51,591 nucleotides of DNA from positions 1 to 51,591 of the forward strand of contig UQRE01000014.1 in assembly GCA_900543415.1 (NCBI GenBank), read 5' to 3'. Origin of the DNA: an uncultured Dorea sp. (lineage in GTDB: Bacteria; Bacillota; Clostridia; Lachnospirales; Lachnospiraceae). The notes below the pieces were generated by a model. It saw only the letters and a program-made list of their open reading frames with translations, was not told the DNA's origin and did not search any database. Position numbers and translations under genes: made by a program. This document shows, in pieces, positions 25,064-32,965 of the stretch (position 1 is the stretch's first letter; every line of letters begins with the position of its first letter).

Positions 25064-26362
25064 ATGGGAAAATTAAGATTTGAAACATTGCAGCTTCATG
25101 TAGGACAAGAACAGCCGGATCCGGTAACAGATGCAAGGGCGGTTCCAATTTATGCAACCACATCATATGTATTTCACGATTCCGCACATGCGGCAGCTCG
25201 TTTTGGACTTTCAGATGCGGGTAACATTTACGGCAGATTGACCAATTCCACACAGGATGTGCTGGAAAAAAGAGTAGCGGCGCTGGAAGGCGGCGTGGCA
25301 GCGCTGGCGCTCGCTTCCGGAGCAGCAGCCATTACTTATACGCTGGAAGCGCTTGGACAGAATGGCGGACATTTTGTTGCCCAGAAAACCATCTACGGTG
25401 GAAGTTATAATCTTTTGGCACATACGCTTCCAAACTTCGGGATTACCGCCAGTTTTGTAGATATTCATAATCTGGAGGAAGTAGAAGCAGCCATTCAGGA
25501 TCAAACGAGAGGTATTTATGTTGAGACACTTGGCAATCCAAACAGTGATATACCGAATCTGGACGCGTTAGCAGAGCTTGCCCATAAGCATGGACTTCCG
25601 CTTATTGTAGATAATACATTCGGAACACCTTATCTGATTCGACCGATAGAACATGGCGCAGATATTGTTGTACATTCTGCTACGAAGTTTTTGGGCGGTC
25701 ATGGAACGACACTTGGCGGTGTCATCGTGGATTCCGGGAAATTTGACTGGGAAGCAAGTGGACGTTATCCTGCAATCTCCGAGCCAAATCCAAGCTATCA
25801 TGGGGTGTCTTTCGTGAAGACAGCCGGCGAGGCTGCATTTGTCACTTACATCCGTGCAATCCTGCTTCGAGATACAGGAGCGGCAATTTCTCCTTTTGCT
25901 TCATTTTTGCTTCTTCAGGGAATAGAAACTCTGTCCCTTCGTCTGGAACGTCATATCGAAAATACGAAAAGAGTAGTTGAATACTTGGAAAATCATCCCC
26001 TGGTAGAGAAAGTGAATCACCCATCCTTACCGGAACACCCAGATCATGATCTGTATGAGAAATATTTCCCAAATGGAGGAGGGTCTATCTTTACTTTTGA
26101 AATAAAAGGTGGTGTACAGGAAGCACACAAATTCATTGATCACTTGGAAATCTTTTCGCTTCTTGCAAATGTAGCGGATGTTAAGAGTTTAGTCATTCAT
26201 CCGGCAACTACAACGCACAGTCAGTTGAGTCAAGAGGAACTTTTGGATCAGGGAATCCGTGAGAATACGATACGATTATCCATCGGAACCGAGCATATTG
26301 ATGATATCATCGAAGATTTAGAAAAAGGGTTTCAAGCAGTAGGAGGTAGAAATCATGTCTAA
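25064..26362 (+). CDS. metY: O-acetylhomoserine sulfhydrylase
   Basis: PLP enzyme that makes homocysteine from O-acetylhomoserine and sulfide, direct sulfur assimilation into methionine. The 432-aa length matches MetY rather than the shorter cystathionine synthases and lyases. The PLP-binding lysine is Lys208 in HSATKFLGGHGTTLGG. LETLGNPNSDIPNL and YGRLTNSTQDVLEKRVAALE are conserved. AAGGAAGG lies before the ATG. Its stop overlaps cysK by 8 bases, so the pair is an operon under the dyad-bearing promoter. Confidence 0.95.
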   Translation: MGKLRFETLQLHVGQEQPDPVTDARAVPIYATTSYVFHDSAHAAARFGLSDAGNIYGRLTNSTQDVLEKRVAALEGGVAALALASGAAAITYTLEALGQNGGHFVAQKTIYGGSYNLLAHTLPNFGITASFVDIHNLEEVEAAIQDQTRGIYVETLGNPNSDIPNLDALAELAHKHGLPLIVDNTFGTPYLIRPIEHGADIVVHSATKFLGGHGTTLGGVIVDSGKFDWEASGRYPAISEPNPSYHGVSFVKTAGEAAFVTYIRAILLRDTGAAISPFASFLLLQGIETLSLRLERHIENTKRVVEYLENHPLVEKVNHPSLPEHPDHDLYEKYFPNGGGSIFTFEIKGGVQEAHKFIDHLEIFSLLANVADVKSLVIHPATTTHSQLSQEELLDQGIRENTIRLSIGTEHIDDIIEDLEKGFQAVGGRNHV

Positions 26363-27284
26363 TATATATACATCAGCAGAACAGTTGATTGGAAGAACTC
26401 CTCTTTTGGAGCTCTCTCACATAGAAAAAGAATATGAACTAAAAGCAAAGATTATTGCAAAACTGGAGTATTTGAATCCGGCGGGCTCTGTCAAGGACCG
26501 AATTGCTAAAGCCATGATTGATGAGGCGGAAAACTCCGGGAAATTACGAACCGGTTCAGTTATCATCGAGCCAACATCGGGAAACACAGGGATTGGTCTT
26601 GCTGCTGTCGCTGCGGCAAGGGGATATCGGATTGTCATTGTTATGCCAGAGACTATGTCAGTGGAGCGCAGACAACTGATGAAAGCATATGGTGCTGAGC
26701 TTGTTCTTACCGATGGACGCAAAGGAATGAAAGGAGCAATTGAGAAGGCAGAAGAACTTGCAAAAGAGATTTCTGATAGTTTTCTTGTCGGACAGTTTGT
26801 GAATCCTGCCAATCCTAAAATCCACAGGGAGACAACCGGACCAGAGATCTATCGCGATACAGACGGGAAAGTAGATATTTTTGTGGCAGGTGTAGGAACC
26901 GGAGGAACCGTGACCGGAGTGGGTGAATATTTGAAATCCCAAAATTCTAACATTCAGGTCATTGCAGTTGAACCGGCTTCTTCACCGATGCTCTCAGAAG
27001 GGAAAGCCGGTGCTCATAAAATTCAGGGGATTGGCGCAGGGTTCGTACCGGATGTGTTAAATACGAATATTTATGATCGTGTGATAACAGTAGATGAAGA
27101 GGATGCTTTTCGGGTAGGAAGAATGATAGGACAAAAGGAAGGGGTTCTTGTCGGAATTTCTTCGGGAGCAGCCGTTCATGCTGCAATTGAACTTGCGAAA
27201 CTCCCTGAAAATGAAGGAAAGAATATTGTTGTACTTTTACCGGATACCGGAGATAGATATTTGTCTACCCCGCTATTTTCCTGA
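26355..27284 (+). CDS. cysK: Cysteine synthase (O-acetylserine sulfhydrylase)
   Basis: PLP-dependent synthesis of cysteine from O-acetylserine and sulfide, 309 aa. The PLP lysine is Lys47 in NPAGSVKDRIA, the substrate loop is PTSGNTGIGLA, and the phosphate-binding loop is GVGTGGTVTG. Translation is coupled to metY by an 8-base overlap, with GTAGGAGGT inside the metY end as its ribosome site. In Bacillus, CysK also binds the Rrf2 regulator CymR and reports the O-acetylserine level; the Rrf2 gene directly downstream makes a similar partnership plausible but unproven here. Confidence 0.96.
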   Translation: MSNIYTSAEQLIGRTPLLELSHIEKEYELKAKIIAKLEYLNPAGSVKDRIAKAMIDEAENSGKLRTGSVIIEPTSGNTGIGLAAVAAARGYRIVIVMPETMSVERRQLMKAYGAELVLTDGRKGMKGAIEKAEELAKEISDSFLVGQFVNPANPKIHRETTGPEIYRDTDGKVDIFVAGVGTGGTVTGVGEYLKSQNSNIQVIAVEPASSPMLSEGKAGAHKIQGIGAGFVPDVLNTNIYDRVITVDEEDAFRVGRMIGQKEGVLVGISSGAAVHAAIELAKLPENEGKNIVVLLPDTGDRYLSTPLFS

Positions 27285-27339
27285 TGAAATATCGTCGTAG
27301 GACTGTTGAAATGCCATTATGTGACCGCCGGAATGAAAC

Positions 27340-27369
27340 TTGATATTTTTGTCAGGAATGTAGTATTAT
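27340..27369 (+). promoter_or_regulatory. Promoter for Rrf2 regulator
   Basis: TTGATA (27340-27345) and TATTAT (27364-27369), 18-base spacer. AAAGGAGG follows before the ATG. No ACCTA-n9-TAGGT dyad is present here. Confidence 0.5.
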
Positions 27370-27395
27370 TGCAGTAGGTTAAAGGAGGTTTTCGT

Positions 27396-27800
27396 ATGAT
27401 GATTTCAACAAGAGGGAGATATGCTCTGCGGGTGATGGCAGATATCGCGGAGCATGCAGATAAAAAATATGTTCCGATGAAAGAAGTGGCGCAGAGGCAG
27501 GGAATTTCTTTAAAATATCTGGAAAGAATCCTTCCGGTGCTGACGCAAAATGGGTTTCTGGAAGGGCTTCAGGGAAAAGGTGGTGGGTATCGTCTTGTAA
27601 AACCACCGGAGGAGTGTAGAATTGGAGATATTTTGCGGCTCACAGAGGGAGATCTGGCTCCGGTTGCCTGTCTGGATAAGGGAGCAAAACCTTGTGGAAG
27701 GTCAGGAGAATGCCGCACATATCCGATGTGGGTGGAATTTTATGAAATTGTAAATAATTATTTTGACGGTAAGACACTGGCGGATATTATGAAAGTATAA
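27396..27800 (+). CDS. Rrf2-family regulator (CymR/IscR-like)
   Basis: A 134-aa winged-helix regulator. The N-terminal ISTRGRYALRVMADIAEHA and GISLKYLERILPVL match the Rrf2 fold, and LQGKGGGYRLVKPPEE is the wing. Three cysteines lie in VACLDKGAKPCGRSGEC, the region where IscR and NsrR bind an iron-sulfur cluster; the spacing (C-x7-C-x5-C) is close to but not identical with that of IscR. CymR itself lacks such cysteines. Its position after metY-cysK suggests control of sulfur metabolism, and the dyad pair before metY is the best candidate target. Start with AAAGGAGG upstream. Confidence 0.88.
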   Translation: MMISTRGRYALRVMADIAEHADKKYVPMKEVAQRQGISLKYLERILPVLTQNGFLEGLQGKGGGYRLVKPPEECRIGDILRLTEGDLAPVACLDKGAKPCGRSGECRTYPMWVEFYEIVNNYFDGKTLADIMKV

Positions 27801-27862
27801 GGCACGTTGAGTTTCATACGTGGAAGGGTGACGCATGGACAGATACAAAATCCTCATTTTAC

Positions 27863-27891
27863 TTGAATTTGAAGTAGTTTGATAGTATAAT
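27863..27891 (+). promoter_or_regulatory. Promoter for pgi
   Basis: TTGAAT (27863-27868) and TATAAT (27886-27891), spacer 17 bases, about 60 bases before the pgi start. Confidence 0.75.
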
Positions 27892-27950
27892 CTTGTGTGA
27901 AATATTTTTAAGAAGCGAAAGAATATTTTCGTGATGAGGAGGAATCTGAT

Positions 27951-29531
27951 ATGGTTACTTGGAATAATTTAGATACACTTGCTTCATTTAAAGAGCTGGA
28001 AGAAGCAAAGAAGGTTCAGCTTGCGGAAGTTATGTCCGGCGAAAATGGAGCAGAGCGTGTGAAAAAATACAGTGTGCCAATGGCAGAGGGGCTTGCATAT
28101 AATTACGGGGCAAAGCAGGTGGATGACAATATCCTGAATGCGCTTGCGAAATTGGCAGAAGAAGCACAGCTTACAGAGAAATATGAAGCTCTCTACAATG
28201 GCGAGATGATCAATACCGGAGAGAAACGTCTGGTACTTCATCAATTGACACGTGGACAGTTGGGAGACGCAGTTGTAGCAGATGGTGTTGATAAGCGTGC
28301 GTTTTATGTAGAGCAGCAGACAAAGATTGCGGAATTTGCCGAGAAAGTACATACAGGTGAGATTACGAATGCGGCTGGCGAGAAGTTCACAACGGTAGTT
28401 CAGATCGGTATCGGCGGAAGTGACTTAGGTCCGCGTGCGATGTATCTTGCACTTGAGAATTGGGCAAAAGCAAATGATACATGGAAAATGAAAGCTGAGT
28501 TTATCAGTAATGTAGATCCGGATGATGCGTCTGGAGTTTTAAGTAAGATTGATGTTGCACATTCTATTTTTGTACTTGTGTCAAAGTCAGGTACAACACT
28601 TGAGACATTGACAAATGAATCTTTTGTAAAAGACGCTTTGGAAAAAGCAGGACTTGATCCATCCAGACATATGATCGCAGTTACAAGTGAGACTTCCCCG
28701 TTGGCAAAGAGTGATGACTATCTTGCAGCATTCTTCATGGACGACTATATTGGCGGACGCTATTCTTCTACATCAGCAGTTGGCGGCGCTGTACTCTCAC
28801 TTGCATTTGGTCCGGATGTGTTCGCACAGTTCTTGAAGGGTGCGGCAGAAGAAGATGCACTTGCAAAGGAAAAAGATCTGTCAAAGAACCCAGCAATGTT
28901 AGACGCGTTGATCGGCGTATATGAGCGCAATGTACTGGGATATCCGGATACTGCAGTTCTTCCATATTCTCAAGCGCTGAGTCGTTTTCCGGCACATTTA
29001 CAGCAGTTAGATATGGAATCGAACGGAAAATCCGTAAACCGTTTCGGAGAGCCGGTGAACTATGTGACAGGTCCGGTGATCTTCGGAGAGCCTGGAACAA
29101 ATGGACAACATTCTTTCTATCAGCTTTTACATCAGGGGACGGATATTGTTCCTCTTCAGTTTGTAGGATTTAAGAATAATCAGATGGAGAAAGATGTTGT
29201 GATTCAAGGAAGCACAAGCCAGCAGAAACTTTGTGCGAACGTTGCGGCTCAGATCGTAGCATTTGCATGCGGAAAGGATGACGAAGATAACAACAAGAAA
29301 TTTGAAGGCGGACGTCCATCCAGCATTATTATCGGTGAGAAATTGACTCCGGCAGCTATGGGAGCGCTTTTGTCTCACTTTGAAAATAAAGTAATGTTCC
29401 AAGGTTTCGTATGGAATCTGAATAGTTTTGATCAGGAAGGCGTACAGCTTGGAAAAGTTTTGGCAAAACGTGTTCTTGCTCATGAGACAGACGGTGCATT
29501 AAAAGTGTACAGTGATCTGTTAAATATCTAA
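27951..29531 (+). CDS. pgi: Glucose-6-phosphate isomerase
   Basis: Interconverts glucose 6-phosphate and fructose 6-phosphate in glycolysis. The 526-aa protein belongs to the longer Pgi form, with two SIS domains. Visible motifs are VVQIGIGGSDLGPRAMYLAL, LVSKSGTTLETLTNE for sugar-phosphate binding, and GEPGTNGQHSFYQLLHQG with the catalytic histidine region. GAGGAGG precedes the ATG. It appears monocistronic with its own promoter. Confidence 0.95.
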   Translation: MVTWNNLDTLASFKELEEAKKVQLAEVMSGENGAERVKKYSVPMAEGLAYNYGAKQVDDNILNALAKLAEEAQLTEKYEALYNGEMINTGEKRLVLHQLTRGQLGDAVVADGVDKRAFYVEQQTKIAEFAEKVHTGEITNAAGEKFTTVVQIGIGGSDLGPRAMYLALENWAKANDTWKMKAEFISNVDPDDASGVLSKIDVAHSIFVLVSKSGTTLETLTNESFVKDALEKAGLDPSRHMIAVTSETSPLAKSDDYLAAFFMDDYIGGRYSSTSAVGGAVLSLAFGPDVFAQFLKGAAEEDALAKEKDLSKNPAMLDALIGVYERNVLGYPDTAVLPYSQALSRFPAHLQQLDMESNGKSVNRFGEPVNYVTGPVIFGEPGTNGQHSFYQLLHQGTDIVPLQFVGFKNNQMEKDVVIQGSTSQQKLCANVAAQIVAFACGKDDEDNNKKFEGGRPSSIIIGEKLTPAAMGALLSHFENKVMFQGFVWNLNSFDQEGVQLGKVLAKRVLAHETDGALKVYSDLLNI

Positions 29532-29556
29532 ATATGACAGAATAAATGATAGAGAC

Positions 29557-29587
29557 AGGGACATACCGCGATGAGCAGTATGTCCCT
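29557..29587. other. Perfect hairpin between pgi and ogt
   Basis: AGGGACATAC (29557-29566) and GTATGTCCCT (29578-29587) form a perfect 10-bp stem with an 11-base loop. No T run follows on either strand, so it is not a standard intrinsic terminator. Confidence 0.5.
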
Positions 29588-29610
29588 AAAATAATTGTAG
29601 AAAAGAGTGC

Positions 29611-30127
29611 TTATGATTGAAGGATTCCTTCTAATCGAAGGAGTCTTTTTTTCTTATCCAGTCCGCCGGCATATCCCGTCAAACTGCCGTCAGCTCCGAG
29701 GACTCTGTGGCAGGGCACTAGTATGCCGATTTTGTTATGACCAACTGCACTTCCCACCGCTTGGGCAGACATATGCGAAAGTCCATGCTTTTGGGCATAT
29801 TTCTTGGCGAGTGTTCCGTAAGTTGTGGTTTCACCATAAGGAATTTCCAGAAGAAGTGCCCATATTTTTTTTTTGAAAATCAGTTCCGGTTAAGTGAATA
29901 GGAACAGTGAAATCTGGTTCCATTCCCTTAAAATAGAGATTCAGCCATTTTTGTGTTTGAGTGAATATGGGGTGCTCCGAGCAGGTTTTCGTATTGATAA
30001 TATCAGAGGTAAGTCCGGCGGCATAATATTTCTGGTCTTCAAACCATAGTCCGGTAAGCCCTGTATCGTCAGCGGACAAGAGAAGGTTTCCCAAGGGAGA
30101 AGGGGATAGATGGGTGTATGTTGTCAT
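29611..30127 (-). pseudogene. ogt: Methylated-DNA-protein cysteine methyltransferase, frameshifted in A10
   Basis: The Ogt/MGMT protein removes alkyl groups from O6-alkylguanine onto its own cysteine. The frame opens at 30127 (MTTYTHLSPSPLG), with AAGGAG eight bases upstream, and reads normally to TGTDFQKK. It then breaks in a run of ten As (29865-29874 on the plus strand) and stops soon after. Removing one A restores KKIWALLLEIPYGETTTYG and continues through the active site GILVPCHRVLG to a stop at 29611-29613, giving about 171 residues of normal Ogt. All catalytic parts are present, so only one extra base separates it from an intact gene. It may be a pseudogene, a slippage-controlled gene or a sequencing error. 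Confidence 0.88.
29623..29652 (+). terminator. Likely pgi terminator inside the ogt 3' end
   Basis: GATTCCTT (29623-29630) pairs with AAGGAGTC (29638-29645), one G-T pair, then seven Ts. It lies in the last codons of the oppositely oriented ogt gene. Confidence 0.6.
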
Positions 30128-30210
30128 AAAAATGCTCCTTTGTAATGCTTTTTGATTCATAAAAAGATTGTAGCAGAGAATATGAAAAGTAGCAAGTTTG
30201 AAAATTTTTG

Positions 30211-30239
30211 TTGTGATTTTGTTGGTTAAATGGTATGAT
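30211..30239 (+). promoter_or_regulatory. Promoter for rubrerythrin
   Basis: TTGTGA (30211-30216) and TATGAT (30234-30239), spacer 17 bases, extended TGG before the -10 box. Confidence 0.6.
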
Positions 30240-30291
30240 AAAAGTAAAGTAGGTTACTGATTACGTTATATTAGAAAAGGAGATGGAGAAT

Positions 30292-30834
30292 ATGGAAAAA
30301 AACAAATACGAAGGAACACAGACAGAGCAAAATTTAAAAGATGCCTTTTCGGGAGAGTCAGAAGCGAGAAATAAATATACTTACTTCGCATCTGTTGCTA
30401 AGAAAGAAGGGTATGAGCAGATTGCAGCTTTATTTCAAAAGACAGCAGATAATGAGAAAGAACATGCAAAACTATGGTTTAAAGAATTAAAGGGAATCAG
30501 TGATACAGCTGAGAATTTGAAAGCTGCTGCCGAAGGAGAAAACTATGAGTGGACGGATATGTATGCAGGCTTTGCCAAGACGGCAGAGGAAGAAGGATTT
30601 CCGGAGCTTGCGGAGAAATTCCGTCTGGTAGCGGCTATTGAGAAGCACCATGAGGAGAGATACCGTGCGCTTCTTAAAAATATTGAGCTTGCGGAAGTAT
30701 TTGCTAAGAGTGAAGTAAGCGTATGGGAGTGCAGAAACTGCGGACACATCGTAGTAGGCACAAATGCGCCGGAAGTGTGTCCGACTTGTGCACACCCACA
30801 GAGTTACTTCGAATTAAGAGCTGAAAACTATTAA
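30292..30834 (+). CDS. rbr: Rubrerythrin
   Basis: Peroxide-scavenging non-haem iron protein of anaerobes, 180 aa. Residues about 1-140 form the ferritin-like four-helix domain with diiron ligands (SGESEARNKY; DNEKEHAKLWF; AIEKHHEERY). Residues about 143-175 are a rubredoxin domain with four cysteines in CRNCG and CPTCAHP. It reduces H2O2 with electrons from rubredoxin-type partners. The start at 30292 is preferred, with AAGGAG nine bases upstream; an ATG at 30283 abuts that site. Confidence 0.95.
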   Translation: MEKNKYEGTQTEQNLKDAFSGESEARNKYTYFASVAKKEGYEQIAALFQKTADNEKEHAKLWFKELKGISDTAENLKAAAEGENYEWTDMYAGFAKTAEEEGFPELAEKFRLVAAIEKHHEERYRALLKNIELAEVFAKSEVSVWECRNCGHIVVGTNAPEVCPTCAHPQSYFELRAENY

Positions 30835-30869
30835 ACAATAGAAGAAAGTTTTTTTGTGTCTTGTCTCGT

Positions 30870-31787
30870 TTAGTTCCATGAGTCATCCAACACAAGTTCA
30901 CAGGATATATTTGGAAATTCTTGAGCCAGCCTTGCATTTAGTTCACGGCTGGCTTCGTGAATTTCATGTACGCGAATTAATTTTTCGGGAACTTGAAAGT
31001 AGATAGAAACCCATAGTTTTCTTCCGGTACGAGCGATGTCATAAAATACAGGATTAAAAGCATAGTCCTGTAAGATACTACCGGACACTTCTTTGATTTT
31101 ATCTACGGTTTCCTGTTCTGGTGAAAATAGGAACAGTTCGCGGAAAGTCTCGATCAACATTTTAATACTCTCAGGAATCATAAAGATCATAATTGCAATA
31201 GCAACAATCTGGTCAAAGTAAGGAGAAATAAAGGCAAGAGGCGTATATTTCAGTTCTTTAGCGATAAAGAATGCGATCGACATGCCAAGGCTGTATGCTA
31301 CATCCAGCTTCCATCCTAATATTTCTGCATTTACCGTAGGAGAATATACTTTACGACTCATCAGCTTCATGATCATTAAGATGAGAAAACTTACGGCTCC
31401 GAGGCAGAATTGAAAAAGTGACACTTGTCCTTTATCTACTTGGTTTCCACCGGAAAACATAGTTTCCGCAACGCTGGTTAGTACACTGAGCGTTACAGAA
31501 ATAAGCATAATATTTTTGATTAAAATAATAAAAGATTCCAATTGAAAGAATCCGTAAGGGTGTTTCTCCGAAACCGGCATATGAAAAAGCGGGGTGAGAA
31601 ACAACGTGGATATAATAAAAATCAATTCGGAAGCATCATAGAGAGCATCCATAAGGGTGGATTGGGAGTGGCTGTAGATAGAGAATATGAGTTCGACGAT
31701 TACAAATCCGACTCCGGTTAGGAATGAAAGTAATAGTATTCTTTTTTCAAGCTGTTCTTCTGACTTTTCTTTTATGTCTGATGTCAT
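30870..31787 (-). CDS. Cation diffusion facilitator-family transporter
   Basis: Integral membrane metal exporter of about 305 aa. Five or six hydrophobic helices span residues about 17-220, followed by a cytoplasmic C-terminal domain. Family marks are the second-helix segment STLMDALYDASELIF, with acidic residues at the metal site, the HPYGFFQLESF loop and LGWKLDVAYSLG in helix 5. Typical HxxxD ligands are partly replaced by Asp, so metal choice (Zn, Mn, Fe or Co) cannot be given. It starts 32 bases after the cytidine deaminase homologue on the same strand and shares its promoter. AAGGAC upstream is a modest ribosome site. Confidence 0.8.
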   Translation of the reverse strand: MTSDIKEKSEEQLEKRILLLSFLTGVGFVIVELIFSIYSHSQSTLMDALYDASELIFIISTLFLTPLFHMPVSEKHPYGFFQLESFIILIKNIMLISVTLSVLTSVAETMFSGGNQVDKGQVSLFQFCLGAVSFLILMIMKLMSRKVYSPTVNAEILGWKLDVAYSLGMSIAFFIAKELKYTPLAFISPYFDQIVAIAIMIFMIPESIKMLIETFRELFLFSPEQETVDKIKEVSGSILQDYAFNPVFYDIARTGRKLWVSIYFQVPEKLIRVHEIHEASRELNARLAQEFPNISCELVLDDSWN

Positions 31788-31819
31788 TATTATTCAAGGT
31801 CCTTTCGTGCAAAAATCTA

Positions 31820-32203
31820 TTAAGAAAAAGGTAGTAATTTCTTTGCTGCAATTTTATGTAATTCATCATTTACAAGAAGAATTACTTTACAATTGGGTGC
31901 GTAGTCATGTAAAAGCTGACGTCCGCTTCCGTTTGGAGGGATGATTTTTTCGTCTTTTCCGCCCTTCACCGCAACGATAGTTGTAAAATCTCTTTCCCCG
32001 TGTGTGATAGCTGTTCCCAGTGCAATCTGTTCGGCGCAGGCTCCGTGGAGAGAATGGAGATTTACTCCGGTGAATATCCGACCGTTTTTGCAGCGAACAG
32101 CGGCGCCTACCGTATGACGGTCGTTGGTTTCATCATAGTTCGCCTGTATTACCTTTTTAGCATGTTCAATTAATTCAAAATCTTTCTTTGTCAACTCATA
32201 CAT
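31820..32203 (-). CDS. Cytidine deaminase homologue lacking two zinc ligands
   Basis: A 127-aa protein with the size and fold pattern of homotetrameric cytidine deaminases. The first motif is intact: LHGACAEQIALGTAI holds the catalytic Glu and one zinc-ligand Cys. The second motif, normally PCGxCRQ, reads PPNGSGRQLLHDY, so both zinc-binding cysteines are replaced by Asn and Gly. Without them a normal zinc site cannot form. It could be a non-catalytic or altered-function member. The start at 32203 follows a run of seven Gs that serves as the ribosome site. An in-frame ATG 60 bases upstream is less likely because it lies upstream of the predicted transcription start. Confidence 0.8.
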   Translation of the reverse strand: MYELTKKDFELIEHAKKVIQANYDETNDRHTVGAAVRCKNGRIFTGVNLHSLHGACAEQIALGTAITHGERDFTTIVAVKGGKDEKIIPPNGSGRQLLHDYAPNCKVILLVNDELHKIAAKKLLPFS

Positions 32204-32219
32204 CCTTTGTTCCCCCCCA

Positions 32220-32271
32220 ATACCTTTAAACTTATGGTATCTATTATAGTGCTTGAATTGCAAAGATACAA
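32220..32271 (-). promoter_or_regulatory. Promoter and ATACC-n11-GGTAT dyad
   Basis: On the minus strand TTGTAT (32266-32271) and TATAAT (32243-32248) are 17 bases apart. The dyad ATACC (32220-32224) / GGTAT (32236-32240) sits at the expected transcription start and could be an operator for the deaminase-homologue and CDF genes. Confidence 0.6.
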
Positions 32272-32303
32272 ATGGTTTGTCTCGAATTCATAAAAAGATT
32301 AGA

Positions 32304-32844
32304 TTACAGATCAATGAGTCTTGGTTTGGGTTTGGTGTACGGAAGAAATGTTTCAATAATCTGAGAGGTTTTGATCTTCATGTAGCTGGTTGTAGTTCCG
32401 TCGCTACAGCCATACCACTCTTCCTTTTCTGCGTCTTTGTCAAATACAATTTGTATATCACGGTCAAGATCTAAAAGTGCGCTGAAAACAGTTGCTGTGC
32501 CAATTGTAGTTCCAAGCATTTCGTCCATTAATTCAGCGGGGGCAAAAGAAACGCGGGAAACATTTAAGGCATTACTGAATTCTTTGGAGGGAAATGGCTT
32601 ATCAGCAGTTGTGATAAATAGATAAAAGAGTGTTCGCTGCCGATTACAGAGAAATAAGGTTTTCACCATTTTCATATTCAATTTCTCATTAATCTTCGTA
32701 CAGTCTTCCATTGTGATAGCTTCGTCTGTATCTACTCGTTCAAATGGAATATTTAATTTTTTTAAGGCTTCGTATGTTTTTTTTCTGCAAATCTGTTTTG
32801 AAAACGGAAGGTGCAGATGAAAAAATATCACTGACGTAAAACAT
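32304..32844 (-). pseudogene. YbaK/ProX-type aminoacyl-tRNA deacylase, frameshifted in A8
   Basis: Relatives hydrolyse mischarged tRNAs such as Ala-tRNA(Pro). A start at 32844 with AAAGGAAG upstream opens MFYVSDIFSSAPSVFK. The frame breaks in a run of eight As (32777-32784 on the plus strand): as written it reads QKKNIRS. Removing one A gives QKKTYEALKKLNIPFERVDT, which continues through MKMVKTLFLCNR and GTTIGTATVFSALLD to the stop, 179 residues in total. The alternative single-frame start (MIFFHLHLPF) lacks a ribosome site and does not look like a normal N-terminus. The gene is therefore one base from intact. Assignment to the proline-tRNA-editing subgroup is from general resemblance. Confidence 0.8.
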
Positions 32845-32919
32845 AGTTAAAACTTCCTTTCATTTGCAATTTTATTTGTTTCAGTATATCATGAAAATAT
32901 AAATTACAAAAATGAATAT

Positions 32920-32940
32920 TTATCATAAGACTCATGATAA
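32920..32940. promoter_or_regulatory. Perfect dyad between the deacylase and lysR genes
   Basis: TTATCAT (32920-32926) and ATGATAA (32934-32940) are perfect 7-base arms around 7 bases, located between the divergent genes. A LysR-type autoregulatory site is plausible. Confidence 0.5.
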
Positions 32941-32965
32941 AATCAGATAGAAAGAGGGAGTTATA

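Noticed and set aside
29607..29876. Plus-strand open frame of 89 codons
   Set aside because: It is the antisense of the 3' half of the frameshifted ogt gene, whose PCHRV active site is read on the minus strand.
32202..32220. Run of seven Gs (minus strand) before the deaminase homologue as a phase-variable element
   Set aside because: It is better explained as a long ribosome site; seven bases is short for slippage and it is outside the coding frame.
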